64,000 nt of DNA from Candidatus Melainabacteria bacterium (GTDB lineage Bacteria; Cyanobacteriota; Vampirovibrionia; Obscuribacterales; Obscuribacteraceae). Every line of letters begins with the position of its first letter. Within the stretch, counting starts at the first letter, position 1. Where the stretch lies: positions 1 to 64,000 of the forward strand of contig JABDBL010000008.1 in the NCBI GenBank assembly GCA_013288645.1. Reading direction: 5' to 3'. Under the pieces are notes generated by a model that did no database searches, was not told the DNA's origin, and saw nothing but the letters and a program-made list of their open reading frames with translations. This document shows, one piece after another, positions 17,395 to 24,549 of this stretch. Made by a program: the position numbers and the translations under genes.

Positions 17395-18390
17395 ATGGCA
17401 GACAGCCCATCTGAAAATCTTTTGGTTTTTATTGAGCAGCGTAAAGGGGTTATAAAGAAGGCAAGTCTAGAAGCTCTATCAGAGGCAGTTAGACAAAGCA
17501 AAAAGCTTAGCTGCGAAGTTGTGGCAGTATTAATTGCTGATCAAACTGCCTCTCTCTTACCCGACATATCTAGCTTGCAAGCAAATAAAATACTTATTGT
17601 CGAAGGACTTGAATATTCTGACTATGCAACCGAGTCTTATGCTAACGCTTTAGAAGCAGCTATTAAACACGTTAATCCTAAATATGTCTTTGCTGCTAAT
17701 ACTTCTATGGGCAAAGATTTAATTCCCCGTGTAGCTGCTCATTTTAAATCTCCATGTGTCAGTGATGCAATTGAAATAATTGCCGAGGGAAATAATTTAT
17801 TGGTTATTAAACCAATGTATTCAGCTAAAGCTTATGGCAAATTTTCATTTAATAGTAACTTGGCTTTTATTACTTTGCGTCCCAATGTTTTTCCTAGAGC
17901 AGACAAAAATGAATCAGCAAACTTTCCTATCGAAAAATTAGCTTGTTCTCCTGTAGAAGTGAGAGCCAAAGTAGTGGAAGTCAAAGCTTCTGAAAAACAA
18001 AAACTTGAATTAACTGAAGCACCAATTATAGTATCAGGAGGCCGCGGCATAAAAGGCCCAGAAAATTGGGCTATGCTGCAAGCTCTATGTGATGTTTTAG
18101 GTGCCGCCTTAGGTGCATCCAGAGCAGTAGTAGATGCTGGCTGGATAGAACACCAACATCAAGTTGGTCAAACCGGCAAGACCGTTAGCCCGAAATTATA
18201 TATTGCCTGCGGCATATCAGGGGCCATTCAACACTTAGCTGGTATGTCTTCTTCTAAAGTAATCGTCGCTATTAATAATAATCCCGATGCACCAATTTTT
18301 AAATTAGCTACCTATGGATTGGTTGGTGATGTCTTTGAAATTGTGCCTAAGCTGACCGAAGAAATAAAAAGACTAAAAGAGCAATCTTGA
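17395..18390 (+). CDS. etfA: Electron transfer flavoprotein alpha subunit
   Basis: 331 residues. N-terminal domain I begins LLVFIEQRKGVIKKASLEAL; the C-terminal FAD domain has SGGRGIKGPENWAMLQ, GASRAVVDAGW, HQVGQTGKTVSPKLYIACG and VAINNNPDAPIFKLATYG, all diagnostic of EtfA. It binds FAD at the dimer interface with EtfB. The ATG at 17395 has AAGGAG 10 bases upstream. Immediately after the stop begins a decayed RND-pump fragment, so etfA marks the edge of an unstable region. Confidence 0.96.
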   Translation: MADSPSENLLVFIEQRKGVIKKASLEALSEAVRQSKKLSCEVVAVLIADQTASLLPDISSLQANKILIVEGLEYSDYATESYANALEAAIKHVNPKYVFAANTSMGKDLIPRVAAHFKSPCVSDAIEIIAEGNNLLVIKPMYSAKAYGKFSFNSNLAFITLRPNVFPRADKNESANFPIEKLACSPVEVRAKVVEVKASEKQKLELTEAPIIVSGGRGIKGPENWAMLQALCDVLGAALGASRAVVDAGWIEHQHQVGQTGKTVSPKLYIACGISGAIQHLAGMSSSKVIVAINNNPDAPIFKLATYGLVGDVFEIVPKLTEEIKRLKEQS

Positions 18391-18429
18391 GGGGCTATTT
18401 GCCGGATTTTGGTTCGTTCTCTGAAGGTG

Positions 18430-18732
18430 CTATCATGAGTATAGGTATCGCTTCTGCCAATAGCATTCTTGTTGTAAGCTTTGCGCGTGAGCGACTTGCT
18501 GAAGGTATGGCTCCTCTGCAGGCCGAAGCTGGCACTACGCGCTTCCGCCCAGTTCTAATGACAGCGGCTAGGCATGATACCGATGGCCATCGGCAGCGGC
18601 TCTGGTGGCGCCAAAAACGCACCCCTGGGAAGAGCTGTTATTGGCGGGTTAGTGGTGGCAACTTTCTTTACCTTAATTTGGGTACCACTTGTCTTTAGCT
18701 TCATTCATCGGCACAAAAATACAAATCAATAA
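18430..18732 (+). pseudogene. Remnant of RND efflux pump inner-membrane protein, C-terminal end
   Basis: The first frame reads GAIMSIGIASANSILVVSFA and continues to RFRPVLMTA, a stretch typical of the last membrane helices of AcrB/MdtC-type transporters. At about 18560-18575 the match moves to another frame (MIPMAIGSGSGGAKNAPLG, then VIGGLVVATFFTLIWVPLVF) and ends at a TAA at 18730. So roughly 100 codons of a 1000-residue protein remain, broken by at least one frameshift and missing about seven codons at the break. Nothing of the upstream ~900 residues is present. It overlaps no functional gene and is unlikely to be expressed. Confidence 0.85.
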
Positions 18733-18772
18733 CTGTTTCGTTAAATTGCGACTGGCTTTTACCGTACTCACA

Positions 18773-18835
18773 AGACTTAGGATCTAGTGGAGCAATCCAT
18801 GGGAGTTCAAATCTCCCCCCGCCCAAATCTTGTAT
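18773..18835 (+). repeat. 3' half of a tRNA-Leu(UAG) gene, probable attachment-site remnant
   Basis: The sequence matches a class II tRNA from the anticodon loop on: loop CTTAGGA with UAG anticodon, 3' anticodon strand TCTAG, variable-arm hairpin TGGA-gcaa-TCCA, T-arm GGGAG-TTCAAAT-CTCCC, acceptor strand CCCGCCC and discriminator A. The matching 5' acceptor strand (GGGCGGG) and a D-arm are absent upstream, so this is not a whole tRNA. Tyrosine integrases often recombine at the anticodon loop and duplicate exactly this 3' portion. An intact tRNA-Leu is not in the window. Confidence 0.75.
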
Positions 18836-18962
18836 TCATCAGTGTTTCAATAAAATATTAGCATTGCCTAATAATTGAACTGTTCGCAAAAATGGGAAAA
18901 GGTCACCTATAGGTTACCAATTTTAAAAGAACGATCCAGTCGTAATTTCATTCGCACAACCA

Positions 18963-19301
18963 TTAGCCTACTGCGCGCCTTCTCAATACGGGACGGTCTT
19001 CTATTCGAACTGTCAGTCTTTTGCCTAGGCAGCTAGCAATGCGTTGCAGCATTTTCAATGAATGACCTTCATAATCCGCATCTTCCAAGCGTGATATTAC
19101 AGAATGGGTAGTGCCAACCATGTCAGCCAACTCAGCTTGTGTCAGTCCAGCCTTTTGACGCAAGTCATAAATTTGTTGTCCAATTTCCAGCTGCTTCATA
19201 TATTTTTCAACCCGTTTTTTGCGGGCAGGATCGTTTTTTAAAACTACATGCTCAATTATCTTTATTCCGTCAGAAGTAAGATTTGATTTAGTCTTCTTCA
19301 T
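18963..19301 (-). CDS. XRE-family antitoxin, HigA-type
   Basis: 112 residues. A helix-turn-helix of the Cro/C1 type lies at about residues 43-95: IYDLRQKAGLTQAELADMVG then VISRLEDADYEG and MLQRIASCLGKRLTVRIE. The N-terminus (EHVVLKNDPARKKRVEKYM) is charged and probably contacts the toxin. The start overlaps the end of the upstream toxin gene by 14 bases, with GGAG seven to eight bases before the ATG. The toxin-first order and coupling match HigBA-type modules. It should neutralise the toxin and repress the operon. Confidence 0.88.
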   Translation of the reverse strand: MKKTKSNLTSDGIKIIEHVVLKNDPARKKRVEKYMKQLEIGQQIYDLRQKAGLTQAELADMVGTTHSVISRLEDADYEGHSLKMLQRIASCLGKRLTVRIEDRPVLRRRAVG

Positions 19302-19692
19302 ATATTTGTTTCTCCTTGGTCAAATCAGCATAATAACTGTGTATTGCCGGATTCTTTTGATATACCTGTTTCATAGCGATAGCTTTATCGATATCTGCTA
19401 CCGGCACAATGTCTTCTTTGGTTAATCCATGGGTAAGAACAACAACATTTCTGTCATGGAAGAAATACAAAATACGATAATTGACACTTCCTAATCTTGT
19501 TCTTAGTTCACGAATACCATCACGTAAACTATCTGTATAAGGTCTGCGCAATTCATAACCTAATTTAGCCAGTTCTTTTATAACAGCGGTACATTTATCC
19601 GCTGCCTTTGCCGGTCTAAGCTTTTTCAACCAAATCAAAACAGGAACTGTCCCATCGTGCTCCTTGTACAAAATAATCCGCGTGTTTGGCAT
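19288..19692 (-). CDS. HigB/phage Gp49-like mRNA interferase toxin
   Basis: 134 residues. The pattern PVLIWLKKLRPAKAADKC, ELRRPYTDSLRDGIRELRT and YRILYFFHDRNVVVLTHGL matches the RelE-superfamily Gp49/HigB group (PF05973), ending with a DIDKAIAMKQ helix. Such toxins cleave mRNA on the ribosome. It is first in a two-gene operon with an XRE antitoxin. The C-terminus extends about 20 residues (KNPAIHSYYADLTKEKQ) beyond the usual end. It lies just inside the accessory region next to the tRNA fragment and may stabilise the integrated DNA. Confidence 0.88.
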   Translation of the reverse strand: MPNTRIILYKEHDGTVPVLIWLKKLRPAKAADKCTAVIKELAKLGYELRRPYTDSLRDGIRELRTRLGSVNYRILYFFHDRNVVVLTHGLTKEDIVPVADIDKAIAMKQVYQKNPAIHSYYADLTKEKQIYEED

Positions 19693-19841
19693 TAAATATA
19701 TTATTTCGCAAACTTGCTAAATAGTCAAGGCAGATGTAATCCTAATAAGTATAGATACAGAAATTAATATTTACCACTATAGCTAGAAGTATTTACGGTT
19801 CAAGCTGGGTATAAAGTATTAAGCTTAGGAGATATGTAAGT

Positions 19842-20327
19842 ATGCACGCAGCCTTGCTTGATGGCGATACCTTAGTAAACATCTTTGCAAATGGCGCTGA
19901 GATTTTTGGGAAAGCCACTGGTATTGGATTTGCAGTAGGTGCAGTGTCTACATTTATTTTAGGAAAACGTTCAGTAGCAGCTAAGCTAATCGTGATTGCG
20001 ATCCCTGCTTTTATCATTGGAATCATAACTCCCGGATTTATCAATTGGATGATAGCTTCCTTGCGCGATGCTAATACGCCAGAAAACATTGTGATACCGC
20101 TATGTTGGGTGATCGGAATAGTTGGGACAATAGCTGTATCAGTCTTTGCTATTGTTACAGGGTTTTTGCCTACCATTGTCGCATTTAAGCGAAATAAGCA
20201 AAATCGCAAGCTTATTTTTCTGTTGAACATTCTGCTAAGTATAATTCCTGTCCTGGGCTGGAACATAGCATTGTTTATGGCTTTTATGGATGACAAAGAC
20301 AAAACTGCCACGAAAGTAAAACTTTAG
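19842..20327 (+). CDS. Membrane protein with superinfection-immunity-like C-terminus
   Basis: 161 residues with four to five hydrophobic segments (about 26-40, 48-66, 84-108, 112-120, 133-152). The C-terminal part PTIVAFKRNKQNRKLIFLLN then PVLGWNIALFMAF resembles the Imm_superinfect family (PF14373), small two-helix proteins named after T4 Imm. The upstream three segments are an extra N-terminal part. AGGAGA lies 9 bases before the ATG. Its position in a mobile region makes a phage-exclusion role possible, but the family is also common as an ordinary membrane protein. The opposite strand is open too, but has no family match. Confidence 0.6.
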   Translation: MHAALLDGDTLVNIFANGAEIFGKATGIGFAVGAVSTFILGKRSVAAKLIVIAIPAFIIGIITPGFINWMIASLRDANTPENIVIPLCWVIGIVGTIAVSVFAIVTGFLPTIVAFKRNKQNRKLIFLLNILLSIIPVLGWNIALFMAFMDDKDKTATKVKL

Positions 20328-20351
20328 CGACTATAGCCTAGTTCTATCTGC

Positions 20352-20843
20352 TCAACCATGGATAAGAAAATATAGTCCGCCAACAAGTAATCCACTGACG
20401 GTACCATTATATCTGCTTATAAAATGGTCTGGTTTTACTAATAACATTACAATGCCTATGATTAGCATGGCTAGGCCCATCAATCGCAACTGAAAAGAAG
20501 AAATTTTTTTGCCCGATTCAGTCGATGAAATGCATTGTTTGCATAATTTGTGATCACCCAAACCAATCATTATTCGTCCACAAATAGGACAGAATTTTGT
20601 TATCCATAATGTGATAAATGTGATCAATACAGTCGCAGCAAAAGCCGGAGCAATAGCTTGTTGTTGTAACACGTTCGAAAAGAAATAAAAGAATACCGCC
20701 TGCAAAATGAGATTGGCCGATACAAAACCTAATCTTCGTCTATGTGGTGACTTATACAAAAATGGAAGCTTGGTGGCAAATAAAGCAATCAGCCAGTTTA
20801 TGATATTAAAAACACAAGTAACTATAAATGTAATTGCAAGCAT
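20352..20843 (-). CDS. Membrane protein with embedded zinc-ribbon
   Basis: 163 residues. Hydrophobic segments lie at about 3-24, 42-60, 66-83, 118-135 and 145-160. Between segments 3 and 4 sits a cytoplasmic loop with CPICGRIMIGLGDHKLCKQC, a two-CxxC zinc site. It is convergent with the previous gene, with 24 bp between the stops. No family recognised. It is one of three ribbon-plus-membrane proteins in the window. The 254 bp upstream (20844-21097) contain nothing I can name. Confidence 0.6.
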   Translation of the reverse strand: MLAITFIVTCVFNIINWLIALFATKLPFLYKSPHRRRLGFVSANLILQAVFFYFFSNVLQQQAIAPAFAATVLITFITLWITKFCPICGRIMIGLGDHKLCKQCISSTESGKKISSFQLRLMGLAMLIIGIVMLLVKPDHFISRYNGTVSGLLVGGLYFLIHG

Positions 20844-21097
20844 TTTTTGAATAAAGACGGGTTATGGCAAAACTGCATATTTGTGAGTTAGCTATTAACT
20901 GGTAAGCATTCACTTTATTGTGCCACGATAGCACAACAACATAAACATGGCAAAGATAGATCATAAAATCGCTGCTACAAGAACCCTAACGGGCTTGCTA
21001 CGGCTTCCATGCCTTGCTAATGAATGTCCACGCACGCGCTCATCCGTTTTTACGATTTCACCACCCACCGCCGGCATAATTGCCTTAAAATAGATGT

Positions 21098-21379
21098 ATG
21101 ATTCGCTATCATTCAGGATCGTTACAATATACATTCAAATGGCGCGGCAAGAAACATGTCGCCAGTTTTGGTGGTTCTAAAAATAGCCTTAGCCTAGCTG
21201 CGGCCAATCGTTATGCGGAACAGATCAAAAATATCAGGGAACAGTGCAAACTAGGCAATATTTCCTTACCAATCGATCCGCCGAAACCGGTCAAACCACT
21301 GAGACTTAAGCAGTTAATAGCCAGGTATGAAGTACTTGCAGCAGAAACGTCCACTATCAATCATTTCAGCGGTGCATAA
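21098..21379 (+). pseudogene. Truncated phage integrase, N-terminal arm-binding part only
   Basis: 93 codons. The product begins MIRYHSGSLQYTFKWRGKKH, followed by SFGGSKNSLSLAAANRYAEQ and a KLGNISLPIDPPKP linker. This layout resembles the arm-type DNA-binding domain and start of the SAM-like domain of tyrosine integrases (compare the Cyanobacteria-type integrase N-terminus). The reading frame stops before any catalytic block. The serine recombinase gene lies head-on 25 bp downstream, suggesting that insertion of that unit or a deletion removed the rest. Without a search the identification is tentative; a small free protein cannot be excluded. Confidence 0.45.
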
Positions 21380-21404
21380 GCTAATAATAAGCGTGGCGAC
21401 TTTA

Positions 21405-22022
21405 TTATGCAGCCACTAAATATTTGCTATAGCGTTTGACAATTGCATTAACGGTCGTCTTGCTAATTTGTAAATCATGTGCGATCCAGCGAACGCTGCG
21501 ACCTTCACTTAAGTACGACAGCACTTTGTCTTTATACTTATCGCTGGGATTATGTCCTTTTTGCCTGCCAAGCTTTTTGCCATTAGTTTTGGCAGCGTCC
21601 ATGCCACTCATAATACGCTGCCTGAGTAAACTTCTTTCGAATTCTGCCAAACTAGACATAAAGCCGGCTATCAGTTTTCCTTCAGCAGTTGATAAATTGA
21701 ACTGCAATCCGGTTTGCGCAATGATAGATACATTATAATCGGCAAGTTTTTCTAATGTGTGTAATAAATCCAAAGTGTTTCTTCCCCAGCGTGTCAGTTC
21801 CGATACCAGCACAACATCAATTTTCCTAGCTTGAGCTAGTTCCAAAACCTTATTTCTTTGTTGCCGGTCGTTCTTAGCTCCTGAAGCCGTTTCCGTAAAT
21901 TGGCCAATAATGTCATAACCGGCCTGCTGTGCAAATTGTTGTAAGTCGCTAAGTTGCCGTTCGCAATTTTGATCTGCTGTACTTACGCGACAATAAATTA
22001 CGGCCCTTTTCCTTTGTACCAT
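21405..22022 (-). CDS. Serine recombinase (resolvase/invertase family)
   Basis: From the ATG at 22022 (GGGGA eight bases upstream) the product is 205 residues. The catalytic domain has AVIYCRVSTADQNCERQL with the nucleophile Ser in YCRVSTADQ, VVLVSELTRWGRN with the catalytic Arg residues, and SSLAEFERSLLRQRIMSGM leading into the long E-helix. The C-terminal HTH is GRSVRWIAHDLQISKTTVNAIVKRY. Size and layout match Tn3-type resolvases and DNA invertases. Repeats of TTGTACCA overlap and precede the start and may be its target. No transposase is adjacent. Confidence 0.92.
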   Translation of the reverse strand: MVQRKRAVIYCRVSTADQNCERQLSDLQQFAQQAGYDIIGQFTETASGAKNDRQQRNKVLELAQARKIDVVLVSELTRWGRNTLDLLHTLEKLADYNVSIIAQTGLQFNLSTAEGKLIAGFMSSLAEFERSLLRQRIMSGMDAAKTNGKKLGRQKGHNPSDKYKDKVLSYLSEGRSVRWIAHDLQISKTTVNAIVKRYSKYLVAA

Positions 22023-22121
22023 TTGAAGTTTCCCCGATGTGCTAAGTCGAAACGCTGATCTACTGTCGCTAATCATTGATAGATATATTGTACCAAATAA
22101 AGTGTAGACTATCTGGTACAA
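22014..22121. repeat. Three copies of an 8-bp motif upstream of the serine recombinase (res-like)
   Basis: TTGTACCA occurs at 22014-22021 and 22088-22095, and as its reverse complement TGGTACAA at 22114-22121. The last two form an inverted pair with an 18-bp spacer, about 66-100 bp upstream of the recombinase start; the first overlaps the start codon. Resolvases bind inverted subsites in such intervals and autoregulate their gene. Confidence 0.45.
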
Positions 22122-22718
22122 ACAAAGCTAGTATCGAAAGGGAATATCGCGACAAAAACCCAGCATTTCATTTGCTAGTTTACTTGCAATGACACCATCT
22201 TTGGTTTACAGACAATCCATCTAAAAAAACCGGGGGCATACTTATATAGAACAAAATGCAAATTGGAGATGGGGTTCCCTAAACATCAAACGGATGGGAC
22301 TCCTACCCTCATCGGGATCGTTTTTGAAAAGGTGGTCTTAACCGATTTTGTTTTCGGTTTTGGGCGCCCATATCCGCCGGGATCAATTCTGGCATCATGA
22401 CAGTCTAAAGGTGCATCAATGGCGTGACCGTTATCAGCCATCTGTAACGGGCAGAACGGGACACATATTTTTTACTATACAAATAGCGCTGATTGTAGAC
22501 TACTGATGACATAATTTATCCGTTTAGTTTTATAAAGAATCTGTCCCGTGTGTCCCAAAGCTAGGTACCATCAGGATTGTCAATGTTTTACCATAAAAAA
22601 TTGCATCTCAAAATTGTCCCGCTGAAATGATGGCAACAACATTCTGAAAAAGTGCGGTTGTTCTAGGATCTTTTTCAGCCGCAAACGATATTAGTACTTG
22701 GGGCAGACATTATCTATA
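22122..22718. other. Non-coding interval rich in inverted repeats, possible cis-acting region
   Basis: No convincing ORF. It contains ACGGGACACA (22456-22465) with overlapping complements TGTCCCGT (22542-22549) and TGTGTCCC (22549-22556). Further on are an AACCGA/TCGGTT hairpin followed by the palindrome TGGGCGCCCA near 22340-22370, and a nine-base-arm hairpin CTGAAAAAG/CTTTTTCAG (22644-22652, 22670-22678) about 40 bp past the primase stop. Replication origins of P4-like elements can lie beside the primase gene, so this is a candidate origin or packaging region; it could also just be decayed DNA. Confidence 0.35.
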
Positions 22719-24167
22719 TCATCTAATTTTTACTTTATAAATTTCGTTAACCTGTATCCCGCGATAACCACGGATAATGTCGTTTTTATATGACTTGAAT
22801 CCTAGTCGCTTTAATTGATCACAAAATCGCTTGTTGGATAACAAATCATATCCGTTATCACCACACCATAGACTAAACGCTAGATATAAATTTTTTGTAG
22901 AATCTTGATAAGCGTTGCCTGTGGAGCAGCCATCTTCTATAAATTGCTGAACTATGTCATTGGCCTGTAAATATTGATGTGATTCTAGTGATACATAATT
23001 AGGTGTTTCAATTTTACGCGCTAGCAATACTTTCTGCCCATATCTCATCATACGGTTTAATATAAAAGGCGCTTCAACGCGCAAGATAGTTTTATCGAAA
23101 TCCACAATACGCATAGTTGGCGTGATCTGATTAATAAAACTGATCAACTTCAGGCGTCGCGTGATGCCGCCATCTCCTGGATCGATAGCTGGTTGATGGT
23201 TACTTGTGAATAATAGCTTACTGGTAGGAATAAAATTCACGGTTTTGCCATGCATCTCCCTAGCAGCAATAGGATTTCCTGACATTACAGATTTTAGCTT
23301 TGATTCGTCCCAACGATTTCCCTTTAATTCTTCAATTAACACAAGGCGTTTTCCGGCAAGTCTAAGTAACTGTTCTGGATGTGGATCATAGTAGTTGTAA
23401 GCAAATTGTCCCTGCGGTGCTATGTGTGCATAATCGCCCAATATGAAGAACCATATTCCAGCTAAAGATGACTTGCCATTGTTTTGTGTACCATAGAACC
23501 AATAAAATTCTTGCAAGAAGGTATGCCCAGTTAAAATATAGCCGGAAATTAATTCTAAGTATTCTTGTAGCAGTTTGTCGCCATTAGTCATGAATTCAAG
23601 ATGCCTAATATAATTCGGGCAATTTTTCCCATCGTCATCATCTTCAGGTGCAACGTTGGTGATTTGTTTGCATAAATCATCTGCACAATTAGGTCGCTTT
23701 TCCAAAGTCAACAAATTGTAGATCCCATCGGGGGTATTTAGTAGATCGGGATCAGCGTCAAAAGCTTGAAGGTCTGCATGCATTGCAGATTCCTTCTGTA
23801 AAATTTCAATCACGTTCGGTTTAAGTCGGTCGTTGTGTATTTTGTTTAAACCTACAACTGCCGTCATCTTATCATCAGAAAATTGACACTTTGATTTTAT
23901 ATGATCCAAGTTGTCGCTGATTACAGTGAAAAGTCTATGTGTTTTTACCCAGCGTGTGCCGTCAAATTCAAACCAAACTTTGTTATCTGGATCGTATCTA
24001 AAGATGGGCTTGATTAGCGACATCAATAATTTAGCTGCCATATTAGCTGAAAAAACATATTGCTTGTTTGTGTTTTTATAAACAGCGAATGGTTCAGTAA
24101 AAATGTAATCGGAAAACCAGTTTTTACCTTCAGGTAATAACGGCGTAAATTCATAATGATAACCCAT
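22719..24167 (-). CDS. Phage/plasmid primase-helicase, D5/P4 type (SF3)
   Basis: 482 residues. The N-terminal half has KVWFEFDGTRW and LQAFDADPDLLNTPDGIYNL, typical of the D5_N region. The SF3 helicase follows: Walker A is FYGTQNNGKSS, Walker B region RLVLIEELKG, and SF3 motif C is PTSKLLFTSNHQP with the sensor Asn, then DGGITRRLKLISF (arginine finger). The C-terminal wHTH ends near QVNEIYKVKI. No N-terminal primase (AEP or TOPRIM) catalytic domain precedes it, so it resembles the P4 alpha helicase half. It probably opens the element's origin. The start lies inside the excisionase-like gene, overlapping it by 17 bp. Confidence 0.9.
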   Translation of the reverse strand: MGYHYEFTPLLPEGKNWFSDYIFTEPFAVYKNTNKQYVFSANMAAKLLMSLIKPIFRYDPDNKVWFEFDGTRWVKTHRLFTVISDNLDHIKSKCQFSDDKMTAVVGLNKIHNDRLKPNVIEILQKESAMHADLQAFDADPDLLNTPDGIYNLLTLEKRPNCADDLCKQITNVAPEDDDDGKNCPNYIRHLEFMTNGDKLLQEYLELISGYILTGHTFLQEFYWFYGTQNNGKSSLAGIWFFILGDYAHIAPQGQFAYNYYDPHPEQLLRLAGKRLVLIEELKGNRWDESKLKSVMSGNPIAAREMHGKTVNFIPTSKLLFTSNHQPAIDPGDGGITRRLKLISFINQITPTMRIVDFDKTILRVEAPFILNRMMRYGQKVLLARKIETPNYVSLESHQYLQANDIVQQFIEDGCSTGNAYQDSTKNLYLAFSLWCGDNGYDLLSNKRFCDQLKRLGFKSYKNDIIRGYRGIQVNEIYKVKIR

Positions 24168-24366
24168 TGGCTTTAACCTCCGAAGTGCTGTGATGTTTTT
24201 TCGTCAGAAAGTATTTTTCCAATTCAACAACGGGATATCTAACCGCCGCGCCAATTTTTAAAAAAGGTGGGCCGCCACCACACCAGCGCATCCGTTGAAA
24301 CCACGCGCGTGACATTGCAAATCGTTCGGCTGCAACTTTTTCATCTATTAGAACAACTTCTACCAT
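24151..24366 (-). CDS. AlpA/excisionase-like small HTH protein
   Basis: From the ATG at 24366 (GGAGGG seven bases upstream) the product is 71 residues, with an MerR-like winged HTH of the excisionase/AlpA type: LIDEKVAAERFAMSRAWFQR, then GGPPFLKIGAAVRYPVVELE. Such proteins bend DNA at attachment sites to favour excision or switch on element genes. It lies between integrase and primase on the same strand and overlaps the primase, as in P4-like satellites. An ATG five codons earlier is inside the ribosome-binding sequence and is less likely. Confidence 0.82.
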   Translation of the reverse strand: MVEVVLIDEKVAAERFAMSRAWFQRMRWCGGGPPFLKIGAAVRYPVVELEKYFLTKKHHSTSEVKANGLSL

Positions 24367-24549
24367 TACATAACCCTCCATATAGGAATTGAAGTATTAC
24401 GCTGGCATCTTAAATTACTTGTGTGTGAACTTTTCGGCAAAAAACTGCAACTTGTAGCTGCAAACAGCCATACATTGGCATGTTTACGAAAATTTTATAG
24501 CGCCATACATCACACCATAAATGGTAATAAATTGATCCGGATAGGACAC
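24367..24549. promoter_or_regulatory. Interval between integrase and excisionase-like gene with paired direct repeats
   Basis: GCCATACAT occurs at 24466-24474 and 24502-24510 (36-bp period), and CTGCAA at 24444-24449 and 24457-24462 (13-bp period). They lie upstream of the excisionase-like/primase operon and downstream of the integrase gene, where regulator or integrase arm sites could be. No clear -35/-10 pair was chosen. Confidence 0.35.

Noticed and set aside
19793..20311. 172-codon minus-strand frame opposite the immunity-like membrane gene
   Set aside because: The plus strand has a good ribosome-binding sequence and a family-like C-terminus; the minus frame has neither.
22260..22330. 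tRNA-like GGTTCCC and GATGGGACTCC segments
   Set aside because: No acceptor stem or complete cloverleaf could be drawn on either strand.
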